Of a DNA stretch of 64,000 nucleotides, positions 43,303 through 52,675 are shown piece after piece. The DNA comes from Shimia aestuarii (lineage in GTDB: Bacteria; Pseudomonadota; Alphaproteobacteria; Rhodobacterales; Rhodobacteraceae). The number at the start of each line of letters is the position of its first letter. Within the stretch, counting starts at the first letter, position 1. A program made the position numbers and the translations under genes. The DNA is taken from positions 186,001 to 250,000 of the forward strand of contig NZ_FOTQ01000005.1 of the NCBI RefSeq assembly GCF_900114635.1. The letters run 5' to 3'. Below the pieces are notes generated by a model. That model saw only the letters and a list, made by a program, of their open reading frames with translations, was not told where the DNA came from and searched no databases.

Positions 43303-44171
43303 GCGCAGCAGGCCCGCAAAGCGTCTGAATGCACCTCGACAAGGCGGCGGCCCTCGGCAATCGCCTCGTCGGCACGATACAAGTCCAGAACGGACATGTG
43401 GTTAAGGTCCGCCTCCAGCGTGAGACTGGGGCTATCCGACGCCGTGCGCACTTTGCGCAGGAACTCGGTCATAATGTCGATCGAGGTCGATACAACATCG
43501 AGAATGCCCGGTCCCGGCACCTCGTCATGCTTTAGCAACCCACGCACCGGGTCCGGCAGCCTGCCCACCCAGTCCTTCACGCCAAGCTGTTCATAGATAT
43601 TGTCTCCAGGTTCCCAGAGAGGTCCGGTTTTTGCATTCGGATTGACCGCCAAAGTTGTCGTCGCACCCAATGCCCGGCAAGCCGACACCGGAACCGGGTT
43701 GATCAACCCGCCATCCAGCATCCACCGTCCGTTGATCTCATGCGGGCTGAACAGGCCCGGAATCGAGATCGACGCCCGCACCGCGTCAAACAGTGATCCT
43801 TCGCGAAGCCAGACTTCGTGTCCCGTCGCCATATCTGTTGTCACCGCAATAAATGGTCGGTCAAGGTCTTCGATCCGCTCTGGTAAATCGAGGCTCCTCA
43901 TCATTTCGGCCACAGTGCCGCCTCGCATCAGCCCGCCCCGATCAAAATGCAGGTCAATGAACCCCACCATCCGGGTCAGGGTCAAATCCCGCGCCCAGTC
44001 TTCCAGCGCATCCAGCCGCCCGGCAGCCCAGGCCGCGCCGACAAGCGCCCCCATGGAACAGCCTGCAACCACCTCCGGCGCAATGCCCAGATCATCCAGC
44101 CCGCGCAGCACACCGATATGGCACCATCCCCGCGCCCCGCCGGATCCAAGCGCCAGGCCCAGGCGGTTCAT
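43299..44171 (-). CDS. Patatin-like phospholipase, RssA-like
   Basis: The 290 residues have the glycine-rich [14 protein letters not shown] oxyanion site near 9-22, the nucleophile Ser39 in AGCSMGA (GxSxG) and Asp153 in MLDGGLINP (DGG), forming the catalytic dyad of patatin acyl hydrolases. It probably hydrolyses membrane lipids in the cytoplasm. Its ATG overlaps the uvrA stop by four bases, an operon with DNA repair that may put it under SOS control. Confidence 0.9.
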   Translation of the reverse strand: MNRLGLALGSGGARGWCHIGVLRGLDDLGIAPEVVAGCSMGALVGAAWAAGRLDALEDWARDLTLTRMVGFIDLHFDRGGLMRGGTVAEMMRSLDLPERIEDLDRPFIAVTTDMATGHEVWLREGSLFDAVRASISIPGLFSPHEINGRWMLDGGLINPVPVSACRALGATTTLAVNPNAKTGPLWEPGDNIYEQLGVKDWVGRLPDPVRGLLKHDEVPGPGILDVVSTSIDIMTEFLRKVRTASDSPSLTLEADLNHMSVLDLYRADEAIAEGRRLVEVHSDALRACCA

Positions 44172-47026
44172 TCCGCCGCCACCTTGCGCCCGGACAGCAT
44201 CTCCTTGAGATAGCGTCCGGTATGGCTTCGCACCTCCTCAGAGACCTCTTCGGGCGTGCCCACAGCCACGATCTCACCCCCGCCATCGCCGCCCTCGGGG
44301 CCAATGTCGATGATATGATCGGCGGTTTTTACCACGTCGAGATTGTGCTCGATCACCACGACGGTGTTGCCCTGATCGACCAATTCATGCAGCACTTCCA
44401 GAAGCTTGCGCACATCTTCGAAATGCAGACCCGTCGTTGGTTCATCCAGGATATACAGCGTGCGCCCCGTCGACCGCTTGGCCAGTTCCTTGGACAGCTT
44501 CACCCGCTGCGCCTCGCCGCCCGAAAGGGTGGTCGCCTGCTGGCCGACCTTGATATAGCCCAAGCCCACCCGCGCCAGCGCGTCCATCTTGTCGCGAATG
44601 CTGGGTACGGCCTTGAAGAACTCCTGCGCCTCTTCCACGGTCATGTCGAGCACGTCGGCAATCGACTTGCCCTTGAACCGGATTTCCAGCGTTTCGCGGT
44701 TGTACCGCGCGCCCTTGCAGGTTTCGCATTCGACATAGACGTCCGGCAGGAAGTGCATCTCGATCTTGATCACCCCGTCGCCCTGACAGGCTTCACAGCG
44801 CCCGCCCTTGACGTTGAAGCTGAACCGCCCGGGCTTATAGCCGCGCGCCTTGGCTTCGGGCAGCCCCGCGAACCAGTCCCGGATCGGAGTGAAAGCCCCC
44901 GTGTAGGTTGCCGGGTTCGACCGTGGCGTGCGCCCGATCGGGCGCTGGTCGATGTCGATCACCTTGTCGAGATGCTCCAGCCCCTTGATGGTTTCACAAG
45001 GCGCCGGCGTCTGGCGCGCACCGTTCAGGCGCATCGAAGCGGTCTTGAACAGGGTTTCAATGGTCAGCGTTGATTTCCCGCCGCCCGAAACCCCGGTCAC
45101 ACAGACAAATTTTCCCAGCGGGAAATGCGCCGTCACGTCTTTAAGGTTATTGCCTGACGCCTTGACAACGCTCACTTTTTTCCCGTTACCTTTGCGCCGG
45201 TCGACCGGCACGGCAATCTCTCGTTGCCCCGAAAGATACTGCCCGGTCAGCGACGCGGCATCCGCCGCAATCTCCTCGGGCTTGCCCTTGGACACAACCT
45301 GACCGCCATGCACACCGGCACCGGGACCAATGTCGAACACGTAATCCGCCTCGCGAATGGCCTCCTCGTCATGTTCGACGACGATCACGGTATTGCCCTG
45401 ATCCCGCAGATTCTTGAGCGTCCCCAACAAGCGATCATTGTCGCGCTGGTGCAAGCCAATGGACGGCTCGTCGAGCACGTACAGGACCCCGGTCAGACCA
45501 GACCCGATCTGGCTGGCCAAACGGATGCGCTGGCTTTCGCCGCCCGACAGCGTTCCACTTGAACGACTGAGCGTAAGGTATTCCAATCCCACGTTATTCA
45601 GGAACCCAAGCCGTTCGCGGATTTCCTTGACGATGGCCCGGGCGATCTCTTGACGCTGGGGGGTCAGATGGTTCGGAACATCCTCGATCCACGCCAATGC
45701 CTCGCGGATCGAAAACTGCACCACGTGACCAACATGCTTGTCGGCAATCCGCACCGCCAGCGCCTCTTCCCGCAGGCGGTGTCCGCGACAGGCACCGCAG
45801 GGGCGGTTGTTCTGATAGCGTTCAAATTCTTCGCGGATCCAGTTCGAATCCGTCTCGCGATAGCGCCGCTCCATGTTCGGGATCACGCCTTCAAAGACGC
45901 GCGTCACTTGGTACACCCGACCGCCTTCGTCATAGCGGAACGGAATTTCCTCTTCCCCCGAGCCATAAAGAAACACATGCTGCACCTTCTTGGGCAGGTC
46001 TTTCCACGGCGTATTCTTGTCAAACTGGTAATGCTTGGCGATGGCCTCGATGGTCTGCAGGAAGTAAGGCGACTTGCCCTTGCGCCACGGCGCCAGCGCC
46101 CCGTCATACACCTTGAGCGTCTGGTCCGGCACCACCAACCGTTCGTCAAAAAACAGCTCCATCCCCAGCCCGTCACATTCCGGGCAGGCTCCGAAGGGCG
46201 CGTTGAATGAAAACAGGCGCGGCTCGATCTCGGGAATGGTAAACCCACTCACCGGACAGGCAAAATTCTCCGAAAACGTGATACGCTCCGGCTCACCCTC
46301 TTTTGGTGCAGTCTCCAGAATGGCGATCCCGTCCGCGAGGTCCAGCGCGGTACGCAAACTGTCTGCCAACCGCGTCTCCATCCCCTCGCGCACCACGAGG
46401 CGATCCACCACCACGTCGATGTCATGGCGAAACTTCTTGTCCAGCGTCGGCGGCTCGTCCAGCTCATAGAACACACCATCCACCTTGACCCGCTGGAACC
46501 CCTGTTTGCGCAGCTCAAGGAATTCCTTGCGGTATTCGCCCTTGCGATCCCGCACGATCGGGGCCAGCAGATACCCACGCGTCCCCTCTTCCAACCCCAT
46601 GATCCGGTCGACCATGTCCTGCACCTGCTGCGCCTCGATGGGCAGGCCGGTGGCGGGCGAATAGGGCGTCCCCACCCGCGCAAACAACAGGCGCAGGTAG
46701 TCGTAAATCTCGGTCACGGTGCCCACGGTCGAACGGGGGTTCTTGGACGTGGTTTTCTGTTCAATCGAGATCGCCGGGCTGAGACCGCTGATATGGTCCA
46801 CATCCGGCTTTTCCATCATGTCAAGGAACTGGCGCGCATAGGCGGACAGGCTCTCGACATAGCGTCGCTGCCCCTCGGCATAGATCGTATCGAACGCCAG
46901 AGACGACTTACCCGAGCCCGAAAGCCCGGTGATCACGACCAGCTGATCCCGCGGAATGTCCACGTCGATGCTCTTGAGGTTATGCTCGCGCGCACCGCGC
47001 ACTTCGATGTTCTTCAACTCAGCCAT
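44168..47026 (-). CDS. uvrA: Excinuclease ABC subunit A
   Basis: DNA damage recognition ATPase of nucleotide excision repair. The 952 residues have two ABC ATPase halves: [15 protein letters not shown] near 34-48 and [15 protein letters not shown] in the C-terminal half, [12 protein letters not shown] and [12 protein letters not shown] signatures, and zinc-finger Cys sets (CPECDGLG near 280 and CEACQGDGV ... CETCKG near 740-765). A GAAC-N7-GAAC LexA-type box lies 63 bases upstream. It overlaps the patatin gene downstream. Confidence 0.98.
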   Translation of the reverse strand: MAELKNIEVRGAREHNLKSIDVDIPRDQLVVITGLSGSGKSSLAFDTIYAEGQRRYVESLSAYARQFLDMMEKPDVDHISGLSPAISIEQKTTSKNPRSTVGTVTEIYDYLRLLFARVGTPYSPATGLPIEAQQVQDMVDRIMGLEEGTRGYLLAPIVRDRKGEYRKEFLELRKQGFQRVKVDGVFYELDEPPTLDKKFRHDIDVVVDRLVVREGMETRLADSLRTALDLADGIAILETAPKEGEPERITFSENFACPVSGFTIPEIEPRLFSFNAPFGACPECDGLGMELFFDERLVVPDQTLKVYDGALAPWRKGKSPYFLQTIEAIAKHYQFDKNTPWKDLPKKVQHVFLYGSGEEEIPFRYDEGGRVYQVTRVFEGVIPNMERRYRETDSNWIREEFERYQNNRPCGACRGHRLREEALAVRIADKHVGHVVQFSIREALAWIEDVPNHLTPQRQEIARAIVKEIRERLGFLNNVGLEYLTLSRSSGTLSGGESQRIRLASQIGSGLTGVLYVLDEPSIGLHQRDNDRLLGTLKNLRDQGNTVIVVEHDEEAIREADYVFDIGPGAGVHGGQVVSKGKPEEIAADAASLTGQYLSGQREIAVPVDRRKGNGKKVSVVKASGNNLKDVTAHFPLGKFVCVTGVSGGGKSTLTIETLFKTASMRLNGARQTPAPCETIKGLEHLDKVIDIDQRPIGRTPRSNPATYTGAFTPIRDWFAGLPEAKARGYKPGRFSFNVKGGRCEACQGDGVIKIEMHFLPDVYVECETCKGARYNRETLEIRFKGKSIADVLDMTVEEAQEFFKAVPSIRDKMDALARVGLGYIKVGQQATTLSGGEAQRVKLSKELAKRSTGRTLYILDEPTTGLHFEDVRKLLEVLHELVDQGNTVVVIEHNLDVVKTADHIIDIGPEGGDGGGEIVAVGTPEEVSEEVRSHTGRYLKEMLSGRKVAAE

Positions 47027-47089
47027 AAAAGCCCCCGGTTAACGCTTTAGACATAAGTCAGCACGGCCCCAGTGCCAACCAAAATTCGC

Positions 47090-47104
47090 GAACATAAAGG
47101 GAAC
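47090..47104 (-). promoter_or_regulatory. LexA box upstream of uvrA
   Basis: GAAC-ATAAAGG-GAAC (GTTC-N7-GTTC on the minus strand) is the direct-repeat LexA site known for alphaproteobacteria. It lies 64 bases before the uvrA start. Confidence 0.75.
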
Positions 47105-47111
47105 AAATAAC

Positions 47112-47131
47112 TCCTGACCCGCAGGTCAGGA
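47112..47131. promoter_or_regulatory. Perfect palindrome upstream of VWA gene
   Basis: TCCTGACC-CGCA-GGTCAGGA has 8-base arms, 67 bases before the VWA start and next to the LexA box. It may be an operator for the VWA gene or a weak terminator-like hairpin. Confidence 0.5.
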
Positions 47132-47198
47132 ACCGCTGACTTGCAGCCCTCTGAAATCGCTTCATAAAGTTACGCAGGAATTTGACCGAGGGATTAAA

Positions 47199-48914
47199 AT
47201 GAACCGCATTGCACCACTCGCGCTCGCCGCGAGCCTTCTTCCAATGACAACACTTGCCCAAGACAACCCCGCCGCCATTCTTGTTCTGGACGGGTCCGGC
47301 TCGATGTGGGGCCAGATCGACGGGGTGGCCAAGATCACCATTGCCCAGGAGGTCATGGGGGAGTTGATGACCACCCTGCCTGCCGACCTTGATCTTGGCC
47401 TGACGGTCTATGGGCACCGCCGCAAGGGCGATTGTTCGGATATCGAAACGCTGGTCCTGCCCGGCCCGGGCACCCGCGCCGCCATCACCAGCGCAGTGAA
47501 CGGGATCAAACCCAAGGGCAAAACCCCCATGGCCGACGCCGTGGTCGCCGCGGCCAAGGCGCTGCGCCACCATGAAAACGCCGCCACCGTCATCCTTGTT
47601 TCGGACGGGATCGAAACCTGCGCCCCCGATGTATGCGCCGTCGCACGCGAGCTTGAGGCGACCGGCGTGGATTTCACCGCCCATGTCGTCGGCTTTGACG
47701 TGAAAGACCCCGAGGCCCGCGCCCAGTTTCAATGCATGGCCGAAGCCACGGGGGGCAAATTCCTTTCTGCCGCCAATGCCGATGAGCTTGGCGCCGCGCT
47801 GACGCAAGTGGCCGAGATCAAACAGCCCCCCGCGCCCGAGCCAACCCCCGATCCCGAACCTGTCCTGCACTACACCCATTTTGCCGGCAGTCTCGAACCC
47901 AATGGCGACGCGCTCAAGTTTCCGGCCCGCTGGGAGATTTTCGACGCTGCCGGAAACCCGGCAGGCACCATCAACGGGGGAATCGGGATGCTCAAACTGG
48001 CACAAGGCGACTACACCGCTCGCCTGACCCGCCCCGAAGACGGCGCCAGCGCCGAAACCGCCTTTTTTGTCGGCCCGGGCATGGCGTCGGAAATCTCGTT
48101 GCGCTTGCAACCACTGAAGCCCCCGGCAACTCTCATCGCGCCAGATACGGCCGAAACCGGTGCCACTATCGCGGTCACATGGGAGGGGCCAGCAACCGAA
48201 AACGACTATCTTGATACCGCGCTCCCCGGCGCCGACGCGGGAACTTATGTGACCTATGAGTACGTGCACAAGGGCAACCCGGTGATGCTACGCATGCCCA
48301 CCGAGCCCGGCACCTATGACATCCGCTACCTGCAAAGCGTCGGCCCGACCGTGCTTGCGACCAAAACCATCACGCTCAGCGAACGCAGCTTTGGTCTTAA
48401 CGCGCCCGCCACAGCCGTGATCGGAGAAACCATTAAGGTCGACTGGACCGGCAGCGGTTATGGCGAGGATTACATTACACTGGCCGAACCCAGCAGCGAT
48501 GGCGCCAGCTATGAAACCTATGAATACGTTTCCAAGGGCAACCCGCTCGAACTGCGCCTGACGCTGTTCCCCGGCGCCTATGAACTGCGCTACATCAACG
48601 GTCAAAACAGCTCGATCGCCCACGCGGTCCCGATCACGCTGACCGACAGGGCTGTCACGCTGACCGCGCCCGCTTCGGCCCAGGCCGGCGGCACCATCAC
48701 CGTGACCCATGACGGCCCCGCCTATGATGACGACTACATCACCTTCGCCCCTCTCGACTCGGGCCCGGACGCCTATGACACTTACGAGTATGTCTACGAC
48801 AAGACCTCTGTCACCGTGCCCGTGCCGGAAACTCCCGGCCGCTACGCGCTGCGCTATGTTTCCATCTGGGGAGACGCCCGCGCGCTGGCGGAAAACGTCG
48901 TTGACGTGAATTGA
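47199..48914 (+). CDS. Secreted von Willebrand factor A domain protein with three C-terminal repeats
   Basis: The 571 residues start with a signal peptide (to about residue 20, TTLAQD). The VWA domain follows, with the MIDAS motif DGSGS at 31-35 and a Thr in KGKTPMADAV near 111. From about 310 to 571 there are three repeats of roughly 85 residues. Each has AP.(T/S)A..G.TI.V...G, then YE(Y/T)YEYV and a PG.YxLRY element, probably beta-sandwich domains. It is periplasmic or surface-exposed and may bind metal and protein ligands. The ligand is unknown. GAGGG precedes the ATG. Confidence 0.85.
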   Translation: MNRIAPLALAASLLPMTTLAQDNPAAILVLDGSGSMWGQIDGVAKITIAQEVMGELMTTLPADLDLGLTVYGHRRKGDCSDIETLVLPGPGTRAAITSAVNGIKPKGKTPMADAVVAAAKALRHHENAATVILVSDGIETCAPDVCAVARELEATGVDFTAHVVGFDVKDPEARAQFQCMAEATGGKFLSAANADELGAALTQVAEIKQPPAPEPTPDPEPVLHYTHFAGSLEPNGDALKFPARWEIFDAAGNPAGTINGGIGMLKLAQGDYTARLTRPEDGASAETAFFVGPGMASEISLRLQPLKPPATLIAPDTAETGATIAVTWEGPATENDYLDTALPGADAGTYVTYEYVHKGNPVMLRMPTEPGTYDIRYLQSVGPTVLATKTITLSERSFGLNAPATAVIGETIKVDWTGSGYGEDYITLAEPSSDGASYETYEYVSKGNPLELRLTLFPGAYELRYINGQNSSIAHAVPITLTDRAVTLTAPASAQAGGTITVTHDGPAYDDDYITFAPLDSGPDAYDTYEYVYDKTSVTVPVPETPGRYALRYVSIWGDARALAENVVDVN

Positions 48915-48920
48915 GGCAGC

Positions 48921-48949
48921 TGCGCCCGGCCCAACCCGGTCCGGGCGCA
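48921..48949 (+). terminator. Hairpin after the VWA gene
   Basis: TGCGCCCGG pairs perfectly with CCGGGCGCA. It has no clear T-run and so is a partial terminator at best. Confidence 0.45.
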
Positions 48950-49020
48950 AAACTATTGCATTCCACTATTTGAATGTTAACTTGGAGACCAGTAGCATTT
49001 CCCAGCGGACAGGGCACCCC

Positions 49021-49377
49021 ATGTTCTTTCTCAGACCAAAACCCACCGGCATGAGCGCGGCGCAGGCCGTTCAAGACGCCCAGAACGGCGCATTGACAGT
49101 GATTGACGTGCGCGAGCATTCCGAGGTCGCCGCCAGCGGCAAGGCCAAGGGGGCGCTGCACATCCCTCTGATGCGATTGGCCGACATGGCCGATCCGCGC
49201 CACCCTGATTTTCACCCTGATCTCAACGGCGTTTCCACCATTGCGCTTTACTGCGCCAGTGGAGGCCGGTCCCAAAGCGGCGAGATGATCCTGCGTCGGC
49301 TGGGCTATGAGGACGTGCACAACATCGGCGGCCTCGGCCACTGGGTTCAGGCTGGCGGCGCCATCGAACGCGCCTAA
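49021..49377 (+). CDS. Rhodanese-like domain protein
   Basis: The 118 residues form a single rhodanese domain, with VIDVREHSEV near 27-36 and the active-site loop YCASGGRSQ with Cys78. Likely a sulfurtransferase. The ATG at 49021 is preferred over a TTG 51 bases upstream. It lies between the VWA gene (+) and a convergent methyltransferase. Confidence 0.9.
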   Translation: MFFLRPKPTGMSAAQAVQDAQNGALTVIDVREHSEVAASGKAKGALHIPLMRLADMADPRHPDFHPDLNGVSTIALYCASGGRSQSGEMILRRLGYEDVHNIGGLGHWVQAGGAIERA

Positions 49378-49420
49378 GGTCGCCCGGGTTCGACCCCGGA
49401 CCTCTGCTCAGAAGAAGACC

Positions 49421-49981
49421 TTAACGTTTTCGCGCAAGCGCCCATGATACCATGGGAAAATCCGGATCATTGGAGAGGTCATCCGTGTCCGGATGAAAAG
49501 GCGGAGGCCAGGGTTGTTCCAGATTGCGCGCAGCCGCCGCACGGTTGCCCCACTGCTCGGCACGGATGTCTTCTTCGGCAAACCCAGCCTCCAGAAGCAG
49601 GTTCTTCAAACCGCGCGCCGACCAGCGCGAACAATCCTGCGGAGCGGCGTGAAACGGAACGAAAAACGGCACCGCCAGCCAGAAATATCCCCCCGGCCGC
49701 AACATCTCGAGAACATTGACCAGCCCCATGAAAGGACGGTCCAGATGTTCCCACACCTGATTTGCAAGGATCAGATCGAACTGGCGCACCCGTCCGCGCC
49801 CATCAAGGTACGGGCCCGCGCAGATGTCGAATTTGGGATAGCGATAACTGCGATAGCTTCGGTTGGGCAGCCCGCTCCCCCACTTGCCCGAGACCTCGGC
49901 AATATCCATGTTTTCGAGGTCAAGCGCACGCAACCAGCCCCGGCTGACCCGGTTCATCACGATCCGGTTCAGACTCCCCAC
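49421..49981 (-). CDS. Class I SAM-dependent methyltransferase
   Basis: The 186 residues carry DLENMDIAEV at the N-terminus, FDLILANQVWEHLDRPFMGLVNVLEMLRPGGYFWLAVPF (the FDLIxxxxVxEH and LRPGG segments, residues about 68-106) of Methyltransf_11-type enzymes. The first glycine-rich SAM motif is largely missing, so the N-terminus is short or atypical. GTG start, 9 bases after the lpdA stop with AAGG upstream. The substrate is unknown. Confidence 0.8.
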   Translation of the reverse strand: MGSLNRIVMNRVSRGWLRALDLENMDIAEVSGKWGSGLPNRSYRSYRYPKFDICAGPYLDGRGRVRQFDLILANQVWEHLDRPFMGLVNVLEMLRPGGYFWLAVPFFVPFHAAPQDCSRWSARGLKNLLLEAGFAEEDIRAEQWGNRAAAARNLEQPWPPPFHPDTDDLSNDPDFPMVSWALARKR

Positions 49982-49990
49982 CGCGCCACC

Positions 49991-51385
49991 TTAGATATGG
50001 ATGGCGCGCCCAAAGGCATCCAGCACGCTTTCATGCATCATTTCGCTGAGCGTGGGATGCGGGAACACGGTCTCCATCAATTCCGCCTCGGTGGTTTCCA
50101 GGGTGCGGCCCACCACGTAGCCCTGGATCATTTCCGTGACCTCCGCACCGACCATATGCGCGCCCAGAAGCTCTCCGGTCTTTGCATCAAACACCGTCTT
50201 GACCATGCCTTCGGGCTCGCCCAACGCGATGGCCTTGCCATTGCCGATGAACGGGAACCGACCCACCTTGACCTCGTACCCCAGCTCCTTGGCTTTGGCT
50301 TCGGTGTAACCCACGCTGGCGACCTGCGGGTGGCAATAGGTACACCCTGCGATGCTCTCGGGCTTGACCGGATGCGGGCTGCCCCCCGCAATCAGTTCGG
50401 CCACCATCACGCCTTCATGGCTCGCCTTGTGCGCCAGCCAGGGCGCGCCCGCGATGTCACCGATTGCGTAAAGGCCCTCGACCCCGGTCCGGCAATAGGC
50501 ATCCGTCACGACATGGGTCCGGTCGACTTTGACACCCAGCGCCTCAAGTCCCAGCCCCTCGACATTGCCGACGATCCCTACAGCGGAAATCACCGTGTCG
50601 AATTCCATCTTCTCGACCTTGCCGCCGACCTCGATATGCGCCGTGACGTTTTCCTTGGCGCGGTCCAGCTGCTTGACCATGGCCTTTTCCATGATCTTCA
50701 TGCCCTGTTTGACAAATTGCTTTTTGGCAAAAGCACTTATCTCGGCATCTTCAACCGGAAGCACCCGATCCATTACCTCGACAACCGTCGTATCTGCCCC
50801 GAGTGTGTTGTAGAAACTGGCAAACTCGATCCCGATCGCGCCCGAACCGATCACCAACAACTTCTTGGGCATATGCGGTGGCACAAGTGCGTGTTTATAG
50901 GTCCAGACCCGCACGCCATCGGCTTCCAACCCCGGCAATTCCCGCGCCCGCGCGCCCGTTGCCAGAACGATGTGCTTGGCCGTCAGCTCTTCTGCGCCCT
51001 TGTCGGTCTTGACGCTGACCTTGCCTTTTGCGGGCAACGTCGCCTCGCCCATGAACACCGTGACCTTGTTCTTCTTCATAAGGTGGCCAATGCCGGAGTT
51101 GAGCTGCTTTGCCACCCCGCGCGACCGATTGACCACCGCGTCGAGATCATAGCCGATCTTCTCGGCCTTGAGTCCGAACTCCCCGGCCCGTTCCATCAGG
51201 TGGAACACCTCCGAACTGCGCAGCAAAGCCTTGGTTGGAATGCACCCCCAGTTCAGGCAAATCCCCCCCATGTGTTCACGCTCGACAATCGCCACCTTGA
51301 GACCAAGCTGCGCGCCCCGGATCGCGGCGACATAGCCCCCCGGTCCCGCCCCGATTACAATCATGTCAAAGCTTTGCGACGCCAT
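49991..51385 (-). CDS. lpdA: Dihydrolipoyl dehydrogenase
   Basis: FAD-dependent E3 subunit of 2-oxo acid dehydrogenase complexes. The 464 residues have the FAD site VIGAGPGGYVAAI near 10-22, the redox disulfide GGICLNWGCIPTK with Cys43 and Cys48, the NAD site VIGSGAIGIEFASFY and the C-terminal FPHPTLSEMMHE with the catalytic His. GGAGG precedes the ATG. It stands outside any pdh or suc operon here, so the parent complex is not known; a methyltransferase follows on the same strand. Confidence 0.95.
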   Translation of the reverse strand: MASQSFDMIVIGAGPGGYVAAIRGAQLGLKVAIVEREHMGGICLNWGCIPTKALLRSSEVFHLMERAGEFGLKAEKIGYDLDAVVNRSRGVAKQLNSGIGHLMKKNKVTVFMGEATLPAKGKVSVKTDKGAEELTAKHIVLATGARARELPGLEADGVRVWTYKHALVPPHMPKKLLVIGSGAIGIEFASFYNTLGADTTVVEVMDRVLPVEDAEISAFAKKQFVKQGMKIMEKAMVKQLDRAKENVTAHIEVGGKVEKMEFDTVISAVGIVGNVEGLGLEALGVKVDRTHVVTDAYCRTGVEGLYAIGDIAGAPWLAHKASHEGVMVAELIAGGSPHPVKPESIAGCTYCHPQVASVGYTEAKAKELGYEVKVGRFPFIGNGKAIALGEPEGMVKTVFDAKTGELLGAHMVGAEVTEMIQGYVVGRTLETTEAELMETVFPHPTLSEMMHESVLDAFGRAIHI

Positions 51386-51530
51386 GTTGGCCCTCCTCAC
51401 GTGCAAGTCCACAATTGAGCCTAGTTCAACTCCGCGCCTCCCGCAACGCGCCTTCGTGCAGGGTTTTCATTGCATGCGTCGTGGTGTTTTATGCGGACTG
51501 CCACCCTTGAACAATAATCGGAGCGCCCTC

Positions 51531-51980
51531 ATGAAAACCCTCAAGGATCTACTTGTGGCGATGATCAACGCGACGTTGATTCTCGTCGCGCTCTGTCTGT
51601 TCCTGCTTTGGCAACTGTCGGGAACCGCCAAGGACATCGCCGGACAATTTTCCGAGAACCTGCACATTGTCAAACCCTTGGAAGGCGAAGCTCAGGCCCT
51701 TCGCGCTGAGGTTGCGGGCCTGCGCACCGATCTGGGGGCATTGGCGCAGGCAAGCGGGGATCGCTCGCAGGAGCTGCGCCGGGATGTAGAGGCGCGCCTT
51801 GCTCTGCTTGATGGGAAACTCGACAATCTGCAAACCTCCCTGACCCGGATCGCGGTTACCCCGGACCGGTTGATGACCGTCGCGATTGATGAAACCGCAG
51901 ACCGCATGATCAACGGCCTCCAAGCCCTGCGCGGTTGCACCGCGCCGGACGACAAGGCCGCCGTGTCACCGGAAAGTTGA
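51531..51980 (+). CDS. Single-pass membrane protein with coiled coil, unknown
   Basis: The 149 residues MKTLKDLLVAMINATLILVA have one transmembrane helix (about 10-28) and then a coiled-coil region (about 50-110, ALRAEVAGLRTDLGALAQ) and a Cys near the end. The ATG at 51531 has GGAG. Divergent from lpdA. I recognise no family; it may be an envelope stalk protein. Confidence 0.7.
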   Translation: MKTLKDLLVAMINATLILVALCLFLLWQLSGTAKDIAGQFSENLHIVKPLEGEAQALRAEVAGLRTDLGALAQASGDRSQELRRDVEARLALLDGKLDNLQTSLTRIAVTPDRLMTVAIDETADRMINGLQALRGCTAPDDKAAVSPES

Positions 51981-52562
51981 TCAGGCGCTCGCAGCCTGCA
52001 ATTCGCGTACCGTCTCACCATAGCCGCCCGAAGCCACATAGGCCCGCTCGGGCGACGTGGAGATGCGCTCAAGCGCCTCGTTCCGATAGGGAAACCGGCC
52101 AAACTTGCGGATCACTTCCCGATGCGCCCGTGCATGCAATAGGTTGCTGGCCCCGGTTTCGGGCATCCGCTCAAGGAACATGCGGATGCACCGCTCTTGA
52201 TCGCACAGGTTCTCTGAGTGCATCAACGGCATGTAAAAGAACTGCCGCGCCGGTTCATCGATCTTGAGATCCCATTTCTTGTCTATCGCGATCTTGGCTG
52301 CCGCCATCGCCTGGCGATCCGATCCAAAGGCCTTGTGAGACCCCCGGAACATGTTGCGCGAAAACTGATCGTTCAGAATGATATAGGCCAACGTTCCGCT
52401 GGGATATGTCAGCCAATGCGCAAAACTACCCTCCTGAGCGCGATCCCAGGTGGCTTCGAATCTGTCACGTATTTTCTGGTCAAGCGCGTCGGAGACTTCG
52501 TACCACCCGGCCGGACCCACCTCGTCCAGCCAGAACTCAAGTATTTCTTCGGGACCCACCAT
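51981..52562 (-). CDS. DUF924 family protein
   Basis: The 193 residues MVGPEEILEFWLDEVGPAGW have the DUF924 helical layout, with YIILNDQFSRNMFRGSHKAF, FFYMPLMHSE and FGRFPYRNEAL, a TPR-like all-helical fold. Cellular role unknown. AAGGAG precedes the ATG. An 11-C run at 52589-52599 lies just upstream. Confidence 0.9.
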   Translation of the reverse strand: MVGPEEILEFWLDEVGPAGWYEVSDALDQKIRDRFEATWDRAQEGSFAHWLTYPSGTLAYIILNDQFSRNMFRGSHKAFGSDRQAMAAAKIAIDKKWDLKIDEPARQFFYMPLMHSENLCDQERCIRMFLERMPETGASNLLHARAHREVIRKFGRFPYRNEALERISTSPERAYVASGGYGETVRELQAASA

Positions 52563-52675
52563 CGCCCCAACTCCTTGTATTTTTTGCGCCCCCCCCCCCG
52601 AGGGTGTTAGTAAAAAGGCTACACTGAAAATAACTTATGCGAACAGTAACAATTTACAACAAAAGGTCACACAAG

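Noticed and set aside
49379..49404. GGTTCGACCCC, like a tRNA T-arm
   Set aside because: No tRNA body upstream (coding sequence of the rhodanese gene) and no CCA end; more likely a chance hairpin between convergent genes.
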